Source: DASXQK01 sp963724385
GTDB taxonomy: Bacteria; Pseudomonadota; Alphaproteobacteria; Dongiales; Dongiaceae
Length of the DNA stretch: 64,000 nucleotides
Reading direction: 5' to 3'
Assembly: GCA_963724385.1 (NCBI GenBank)
Contig: CAVRUJ010000002.1
Coordinates: 1,302,001-1,366,000 of the forward strand
In this document: positions 58,893 to 64,000 of the stretch, in pieces
How the letters are laid out: the number at the start of each line of letters is the position of its first letter
Position numbering within the stretch: position 1 is the stretch's first letter
The notes under the pieces: model-generated
Seen by the model: the letters and a program-made list of their open reading frames with translations, nothing else
The model's database searches: none
What the model was told of the DNA's origin: nothing
Position numbers and translations under genes: made by a program

Positions 58893-59896
58893 GGAGAGGC
58901 ATCAAGAGCGGTAGGCGGTTCGGCGATGAGCGCCTGGACCGCCGCCAGCACCGCCGCCGGCTCGATGAGAGCCATGGAGTCGCCGCCAACCTGCTGGGCG
59001 CGAAGCCAGCGATGGCGCGGGGCGAAAGGCGCCCAGCGACGCGGATCGGTGGGGCCGAACAGGCTTGCCACCGGCCGGCCTGCGGCGCCCGCGAGATGGC
59101 CGAGCCCGCTGTCATTGGCGACGACTGCCGAGAGCTGCCCGAGGACGCCAATGGCCGCATCCAGGCTGCCGATCCCCCCGCCGGCTTTCATGAACTCGAC
59201 CAGGACCGCCTCCGGATCCGCCTCGCCAAGTTTCGCCGCCTGGTCTTTTTCCTTGGGTCCGATCAGGAAGACGGGCACGAGCCCGGCGGCCCGAAGGCCC
59301 TTGGCCAGTTCCAGGAATCGCTCGGCCGGCCAGTTCTTGCGCGCCTCCCGGCTCCCGGGCGCGAGCCCGACATAGACCGGGCCCGGCGGCAGCAGCTCGA
59401 GCGCCAGCTTCGCCGCCTCGCCGGAGCATTCGAGCCTGCCGCTGCCGTCCGCGGCAGCGCCCAGCGCCGCCTCTGCGAGGCTGAAAGCGCGTTCCCCGAT
59501 ATGCCGGGGGCGGCGGAAGCGCCCTCTGGGCCGACTGCTCGACAAGAGGAAGCCCGGCAGGGAGCAGTAGAATGCGTCATAGGTCAGGTGCCGCCAGGCG
59601 CTGAAGACCCCGGCCGCACCCGAGCGCGTATCGAACACCAGCGAAAACGGTTGCAGCCCAGCGAGGCGCCGCGCCGCCTCCGCCCTCGGCTTGTCGAAGC
59701 CGAGATATTCCCGCACCTCAGCGATCTCCGGCGGCAGGAAGTCGCGCAGCGGGCCGGCCACGGCGGTCTGATAGGCGGCGAGCCACCAGATGGGCCGGCT
59801 GGGAAAGCCGCGGGCGATCGCCCTCAGCAGCGGCAATTTCAGCAGCGCGTCCCCCAGCCCCTCTCGGCTTACCAGCACGGCTATGGGACGCTCCAC
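58889..59896 (-). CDS. Family 9 glycosyltransferase (ADP-heptose:LPS heptosyltransferase-like)
   Basis: A 335-residue GT-B enzyme of the WaaC/WaaF class. It shows IAVLVSREGLGDALLKLPLLRAI at the N-terminus (shown in parts; the key block is GLGDALL), LVFDTRSGAAG, the donor motif GLAPGSREARKNWPAERF and VANDSGLGHLAGAAGRPVASLFGPTDP. GTG 59896 is chosen: GGAGG lies about seven bases upstream and it puts the Rossmann strand at the N-terminus. It shares four bases (TTAG) with the stop of the convergent paralogue gene. Whether it transfers heptose I, II or a later heptose cannot be told. Confidence 0.88.
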   Translation of the reverse strand: MERPIAVLVSREGLGDALLKLPLLRAIARGFPSRPIWWLAAYQTAVAGPLRDFLPPEIAEVREYLGFDKPRAEAARRLAGLQPFSLVFDTRSGAAGVFSAWRHLTYDAFYCSLPGFLLSSSRPRGRFRRPRHIGERAFSLAEAALGAAADGSGRLECSGEAAKLALELLPPGPVYVGLAPGSREARKNWPAERFLELAKGLRAAGLVPVFLIGPKEKDQAAKLGEADPEAVLVEFMKAGGGIGSLDAAIGVLGQLSAVVANDSGLGHLAGAAGRPVASLFGPTDPRRWAPFAPRHRWLRAQQVGGDSMALIEPAAVLAAVQALIAEPPTALDASP

Positions 59897-60111
59897 GCCT
59901 GGACCTCCAATGGTGAGGGGAAAGCTGGCAACCGGCGCCTCCGCTCGCCGCCCGCGAAAGGCGACGCAAGCTTGGCCGGCTCGAATCCCGACAGCAAGCC
60001 GGATTCCAAGCCGGATCCAACGAAGCGCCGACGGTTGCACAACAGGCCACGGCATTTTACCTTCGCGCCCCGATCGGCCTTTGGAGAGCCGGACAGGCAG
60101 CGAGGAAACCC

Positions 60112-60498
60112 ATGCAGCAGCACAGTCACGACAGCTCCGCCATTCCCGGCGGCTACATCTTTGCCGGCGTCACCAGCCTCATGGGGCTGGTCGGCCTTTT
60201 CGTCGCCGCCAGGGCCGGCCATGGCGCACCCTACTATGGCGGGCTTACCTTTTTCGTTTTCGCCGTGCTGTTCGTCTTCCTGCTGATCAAACATGCCTAC
60301 GACAAATCCGAGGGGATCGCAGGCGGCGGGCTGCCGCTGTTCGTTCGCTTTGCCGCCGCTGCGGCCATCGCATATCTGGTCCAGGGTTTCGCCGCCGCAT
60401 CGGTTCCCGACAAGGCGACGCTGGCGGCCGTCGTCGCCGGCGTGGTCGTCTTCGCGGTGCTGGCGGCCGTCGACCGGGTCGCCGTCAGGGCCGAATAG
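60112..60498 (+). CDS. Small integral membrane protein, unknown
   Basis: A 128-residue protein with four predicted helices (about residues 14-34, 43-61, 76-94 and 102-121), a histidine-containing N-terminus (QQHSHDSS) and short loops. Start ATG 60112 is preceded by GAGGAAA. The paired-helix look (FAGVTSLMGLVGLFVAAR, LTFFVFAVLFVFLLIKHAYDKSEG) resembles small proteins of unknown function in many proteobacteria. It converges with rlmI. Confidence 0.72.
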   Translation: MQQHSHDSSAIPGGYIFAGVTSLMGLVGLFVAARAGHGAPYYGGLTFFVFAVLFVFLLIKHAYDKSEGIAGGGLPLFVRFAAAAAIAYLVQGFAAASVPDKATLAAVVAGVVVFAVLAAVDRVAVRAE

Positions 60499-60506
60499 CC
60501 GGACAG

Positions 60507-61682
60507 TCAATCGAGCTGCAGCAGCAGCGATTTCAAATAGGCGCTTTCGGGCAGCCAGGGATGCTGGGGATGGTCCGCGGCCGCGCCGGCCGCGCGCAGG
60601 ATGCGTCCCTCGCGGCCCGCGTCGATGAGCCCGCGGCCGACCTGATGGCCGAACTCCTCCACGGGCATGTTGTGGGAACATGAGGCGATAAAGAGGAAGC
60701 CTTCCCGCGCCGTGGCGCTCGCGGCGAGCCTGGCGAGCTTGCGATAGCCTCGCGCCCCCTGCTTCAGATCCTTCTTGGATTTGACGAAGGCCGGCGGATC
60801 GGCGACCACGATGTCGAAGCGATCATTTGTGGCCAGGCCCTCGAGCGCCTGGAAGGCCTCGGCCTGCTTGAAACGGCAGCGCCCGGCCAAGCCGTTCAAT
60901 TGCGCCGCCCGTTCCGCTAGCGCCAAGGCCGCTTCCGACCGGTCGATGGCCCGGACCTCGCGCGCGCCGGCGCCGGCCGCGGCAAGCGCGAAGCCGCCGG
61001 CATAGCTGTAGAGATCGAGCACCCTGGCGCCCTCGGCGAGCCTCGCCACGGCCGTCCGGCTCTCGCGCTGATCATAGAACCATCCGGTCTTCTGGCCGCC
61101 CACGGGATCGCACAGGAACCTGAGACCGTTCTCCAGCAGCTCGACCGGCGAGTCGAGCTTGCCCTTGGCCCATGTCAGCTCGCTGGCCAGGCCCTCTTGA
61201 GTCCGCGCATTCGAATCCGAGCGCAGCAAGATCGCGTCGGGCGCCAGCACCTGCTCCAAGGCCGCCAGGAATTCTGTCCGCAGGCTTTCCATGCCGGCCG
61301 TGTTGATCTGGACCACGCAAAGAGGGCCGAAACGGTCGACCACCGCGCCCGGGATGCCGTCGGCCTCGGCATGGACGAGACGGTAGTAAGGTTGGCCGAA
61401 CAGGCGGTCGCGAAGGCGACGAGCACGCTCCAGCCGGATGGCGAAGAAGCCGGCATCGATCGGCGTGTCGAGATCGCGGGTGAGCAGCCTGGCCGCGATC
61501 AAGGTCCGGGGATTGAAGAACGCCTGGGCCAAGGGTCTGCCGTCGGCCTGGAGCAGCCGAACCAGGCTGCCCGGCTCGATGGCCTTGGCCGCCCCATCCA
61601 TGACGACCTCGTTGGAATAGACCCAGGGATGGCCGGCGAGGAGGCGCCGATGGGCCTCGGGGCGAAGGGTGACGCTGCGCAT
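60507..61682 (-). CDS. Class I SAM-dependent rRNA methyltransferase, RlmI type
   Basis: A 391-residue protein with an N-terminal PUA domain (SVTLRPEAHRRLLAGHPWVYSNEV), a central EEHEE-like domain and a Rossmann methyltransferase domain. The latter shows VLDLYSYAGGFALAAAGAGA (SAM motif I), IVVADPPAFVKSKKDL (motif IV with the substrate-site DPP) and FLFIASCSHNM (motif VI with a conserved cysteine). E. coli RlmI makes m5C1962 in 23S rRNA. The same activity is likely; some relatives differ, so no gene symbol is forced. Confidence 0.9.
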   Translation of the reverse strand: MRSVTLRPEAHRRLLAGHPWVYSNEVVMDGAAKAIEPGSLVRLLQADGRPLAQAFFNPRTLIAARLLTRDLDTPIDAGFFAIRLERARRLRDRLFGQPYYRLVHAEADGIPGAVVDRFGPLCVVQINTAGMESLRTEFLAALEQVLAPDAILLRSDSNARTQEGLASELTWAKGKLDSPVELLENGLRFLCDPVGGQKTGWFYDQRESRTAVARLAEGARVLDLYSYAGGFALAAAGAGAREVRAIDRSEAALALAERAAQLNGLAGRCRFKQAEAFQALEGLATNDRFDIVVADPPAFVKSKKDLKQGARGYRKLARLAASATAREGFLFIASCSHNMPVEEFGHQVGRGLIDAGREGRILRAAGAAADHPQHPWLPESAYLKSLLLQLD

Positions 61683-61820
61683 GGCCGGTTCCCCTTATAG
61701 AGCGGTGATGGTCATCGCAAGCCCAATCGCCGGCGGCCGAACCCTCGCCCCAATGCCATTGTGCAGTGCACCATAAACGGGCAGAATGTGGCCGAATTCT
61801 AGGGCAGGAGCGCCCAGCAG

Positions 61821-62654
61821 ATGAGCGCGGAAGCCAGGATCGAGCGGATTGCCGTGCCGGATCTCGCCCAACGCAAGGGGGGCGAGCCGATCGTCTGTCT
61901 GACGGCCTATACCACGCCCATCGCCCGGCTGCTCGATCCCCATGTCGATTTGCTGCTGGTCGGCGATTCCCTCGGCATGGTGCTGTACGGGTTCGAGAGC
62001 ACCCTTCAGGTGACCCTGGACCTGATGATCGCCCATGGGGCGGCCGTGCATCGCGGCAGCCGGCGTGCCTGCCTGGTGGTCGACTTGCCCTTCGGCAGCT
62101 ACCAGGAATCCCCGGCCGTCGCTTTCCGCAACGCGGCCCGGGTGATGGCCGAGACCGGCAGCTCGGCGGTCAAGCTGGAAGGCGGGGTGGAGATGGCCGA
62201 GACCGTCGCCTTTCTCACTCGGCGCGGCATTCCGGTCATGGGTCATGTCGGCCTGACGCCCCAGTCGGTCAACGGCCTGCGCGGCTATCGCGCCCGCGGC
62301 CGCGACCCTCTCGAAGCCAAGGCAATCAAGGCCGATGCCGCGGCCATCGCGGAGGCCGGCGCCTTCAACATCGTGCTGGAAGGGGTGGTCGAACCGCTGG
62401 CGCGCGAGATCGTCGCGTCGGTCGCCACGCCCATCATCGGCATCGGCGCCTCGCCTGCCTGCGACGGCCAGGTCCTCGTGGTCGACGACATGACGGGGCT
62501 GTTCGGCGAGTTCAAGCCCAAGTTCGTCAAGCGCTTCGCCGAGTTGGGCGCCGAAGTCGGCAAGGCCGCCGCCGATTACGCCGCGGAAGTGCGGGCCCGG
62601 CGTTTCCCGGGGCCGGAGCACTGCTTCGGGTTTGGCGCCAACGCCAAGACCTGA
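61821..62654 (+). CDS. panB: 3-methyl-2-oxobutanoate hydroxymethyltransferase
   Basis: First enzyme of pantothenate synthesis, transferring a hydroxymethyl group from methylene-tetrahydrofolate to ketoisovalerate. The 277-residue barrel has CLTAYTTPIARLLD, the metal ligand D49 in LLVGDSLGMVLYG, AVKLEGG, GHVGLTPQSVN and the catalytic region FNIVLEGVVEPLA, then GIGASPACDGQVLVVDDM. Its TGA stop is immediately followed by the panC ATG, so the pair is coupled. Confidence 0.97.
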   Translation: MSAEARIERIAVPDLAQRKGGEPIVCLTAYTTPIARLLDPHVDLLLVGDSLGMVLYGFESTLQVTLDLMIAHGAAVHRGSRRACLVVDLPFGSYQESPAVAFRNAARVMAETGSSAVKLEGGVEMAETVAFLTRRGIPVMGHVGLTPQSVNGLRGYRARGRDPLEAKAIKADAAAIAEAGAFNIVLEGVVEPLAREIVASVATPIIGIGASPACDGQVLVVDDMTGLFGEFKPKFVKRFAELGAEVGKAAADYAAEVRARRFPGPEHCFGFGANAKT

Positions 62655-63500
62655 ATGAGCGCGCCGGTTCTGCGCAGGGTCGCCGAACTGCGCGCCGCCA
62701 TGGCGCCTTGGCGGCAGGCGGGCGAAAGTATCGGCCTCGTCCCCACCATGGGGGCGCTGCATGAGGGCCATCTCTCGCTCGTCCGCCTGGCCAAGGCCGA
62801 GTGCCGCCGGGCGGTGGCGACGATTTTCGTCAATCCCAGCCAGTTCGGCGCCAACGAGGATCTCTCGGCCTATCCGCGCGACGAAGAAGCCGACCGGAAG
62901 CTTCTGGACGGCGTAGGCGCCGACCTGCTCTTCGCCCCTGCCTTGGAGGAGATCTATCCGCCCGGATTCGCCACCACCGTCTCGGTCGCGCGATTGACCG
63001 AGCATCTTTGCGGCCCCCATCGGCCGGGCCATTTCGCCGGCGTGGCGACGGTCGTGACCAAGCTTCTCGTCCAGGCCCTGCCCGAGCGCGCCTATTTCGG
63101 CGAGAAGGATTTCCAGCAGCTCCAGGTGATCCGCCGCCTTGCGCTGGATCTCGACCTGCCGGTCGCGATCCGCGGCGGACCCACGATCCGCGACACCAAC
63201 GGCCTCGCTTTATCTTCCCGCAACCGCTACCTCGCGGCGGACGAGCGGGCGAAGGCTGCCACCCTACCCCGCCTGCTTCGCGAGACGGCCCGGCGGCTCG
63301 CCGACGGCCGACCTGCGGAGCCCGAGCTGGCTGCCCTTCGCCTGCACCTCGCCGAGGCCGGCTTTGCCAAGATCGACTACGTCACCCTGGCCGACGAAGG
63401 GGAACTCCAACCGCTCGTCCGGGCGCAGGCTGGCTCGCGGCTCTTCGCTGCCGCCTGGCTGGGCCGCACCCGGCTCATCGACAACTGGCCGGTGATGTAG
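62655..63500 (+). CDS. panC: Pantothenate synthetase
   Basis: Joins pantoate and beta-alanine with ATP to give pantothenate. The 281-residue protein has the nucleotidyltransferase HxGH motif at H36-H39 (VPTMGALHEGHLSLV), FVNPSQFGANEDLSAYPR, YFGEKDFQQLQVIRRL and LALSSRNRYL. Encoded directly after panB. No panD is visible in the window. Confidence 0.97.
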   Translation: MSAPVLRRVAELRAAMAPWRQAGESIGLVPTMGALHEGHLSLVRLAKAECRRAVATIFVNPSQFGANEDLSAYPRDEEADRKLLDGVGADLLFAPALEEIYPPGFATTVSVARLTEHLCGPHRPGHFAGVATVVTKLLVQALPERAYFGEKDFQQLQVIRRLALDLDLPVAIRGGPTIRDTNGLALSSRNRYLAADERAKAATLPRLLRETARRLADGRPAEPELAALRLHLAEAGFAKIDYVTLADEGELQPLVRAQAGSRLFAAAWLGRTRLIDNWPVM

Positions 63501-63509
63501 GGCGCCGCT

Positions 63510-63989
63510 TCAGCGCCGCTGGGCGATGGGTTGGATGAACTGGGGCTCGATGTCCCAGGGGAACAGGATCCATGTGTCCTGGCTTACTTCAGTGATGAAG
63601 GTATCGACCATGGGTCGGCCGGCGGGCTTGGCATAGACCGTGGCGAAATGGGCCCGCGGCAGGTGCTGACGCACCGCCTGGGCCGTGCGCCCGGTGTCGA
63701 CGAGGTCGTCGATGATCAGCCAGCCCTCGCCGTGATCGGCCGCCGCCGCGCTTTTCAGGACCGTGAGCGCGCCCTGCCTGCGCTCGTCGTAGCTGGCGAC
63801 GCACAGCGTATCGATCAACCGGATCTCGAGCTCGCGGGCCACCACTGCCGCCGGCACCAGCCCGCCGCGGGTGACCGCCACGATGCCCTTGAACGGACCC
63901 GCCTCGATGAGCCGCCAGGCGAGCGCCTTGGACGTGCGGTGCAGCTCCTCCCAGGTGACGGGAAAATTCTTCTGCGGCGAACTGTGCAT
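63510..63989 (-). CDS. gpt: Xanthine-guanine phosphoribosyltransferase
   Basis: A 159-residue purine-salvage enzyme converting xanthine, guanine and hypoxanthine to their nucleotides using PRPP. It shows GIVAVTRGGLVPAAVVARE, the PRPP loop LIIDDLVDTGRTAQ and the late aromatic block DTWILFPWDIEPQF typical of Gpt. Convergent with panC, nine bases apart. Confidence 0.94.
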   Translation of the reverse strand: MHSSPQKNFPVTWEELHRTSKALAWRLIEAGPFKGIVAVTRGGLVPAAVVARELEIRLIDTLCVASYDERRQGALTVLKSAAAADHGEGWLIIDDLVDTGRTAQAVRQHLPRAHFATVYAKPAGRPMVDTFITEVSQDTWILFPWDIEPQFIQPIAQRR

Positions 63990-64000
63990 CCGGTCGCTCC

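Noticed and set aside
59990..60020. Two 12-bp direct repeats (AAGCCGGATTCC-like) upstream of the small membrane protein
   Set aside because: Only two imperfect copies, with no clear relation to a start or a promoter.

Overview
The window reads as a GC-rich chromosome segment of an alphaproteobacterium, most likely from Rhodospirillales or a near relative. The evidence is gene order and content: ffh-rpsP-rimM-trmD-rplS-leuC, a separate leuD-leuB, then asd and sdhC; the rpmH-rnpA-yidD-yidC-engB-argB line; a mesaconyl-CoA hydratase/malyl-CoA thioesterase pair of the ethylmalonyl-CoA pathway; hopanoid tailoring genes; and many GTG/TTG starts with 4-nt stop/start overlaps. No rRNA, tRNA, CRISPR array, prophage or intact transposase was found.

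Layout. 1-5,190: start of sdhC, an 800-bp stretch with no recognisable gene, mch and an mcl2-like gene, pdxY, asd and a small secreted protein. 5,276-10,755: a minus-strand hopanoid operon in the order ferritin-like diiron protein, hpnL, hpnI, hpnJ, hpnK. 11,110-14,340: a small unknown protein, a lone receiver domain, pirin, leuB and a frameshifted leuD. 14,441-20,200: an envelope/redox/signalling block with cytochrome b561, a PepSY protein, DedA, an ATP-grasp enzyme, an OmpR-type two-component system and a protein phosphatase. 20,166-25,938: leuC-rplS-trmD-rimM-rpsP and ffh, with a VOC-fold gene between rpsP and ffh. 26,206-36,361: mixed housekeeping (def-fmt-truA, rmuC, NfeD/SPFH) and accessory enzymes, including a haloacetate dehalogenase homologue. 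36,389-43,665: a long minus-strand run from rpmH to dapE, interrupted between argB and a HAD phosphatase by a 381-bp element with 29-bp terminal inverted repeats. 43,849-47,419: a TVP38 membrane protein, a FAD disulfide oxidoreductase and a sensor kinase. 47,490-59,896: a lipopolysaccharide/surface-glycan cluster with eight glycosyltransferases or glycosyltransferase-like proteins, an O-antigen ligase-like protein and an AsnB amidotransferase. 60,112-64,000: a small membrane protein, rlmI, panB-panC and gpt.

How the genes work together. HpnI, HpnK and HpnJ are the known steps from bacteriohopanetetrol through its N-acetylglucosaminyl and glucosaminyl forms to the cyclitol ether. Here they follow HpnL and a four-helix diiron protein whose stop codon overlaps the hpnL start, which makes that protein a candidate extra hopanoid enzyme. 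The leu genes, asd, dapD, dapE, argB and panBC cover leucine, lysine, arginine and pantothenate synthesis. The surface-glycan region encodes a lipid A-core/O-chain assembly line.

Caution. Five genes (leuD, dedA, the phosphatase, the TVP38 gene and the sensor kinase at 46 kb) are each broken by exactly one extra base. leuD is essential for leucine synthesis and all five lesions are the same kind, so sequencing or assembly error is at least as likely as real gene decay.
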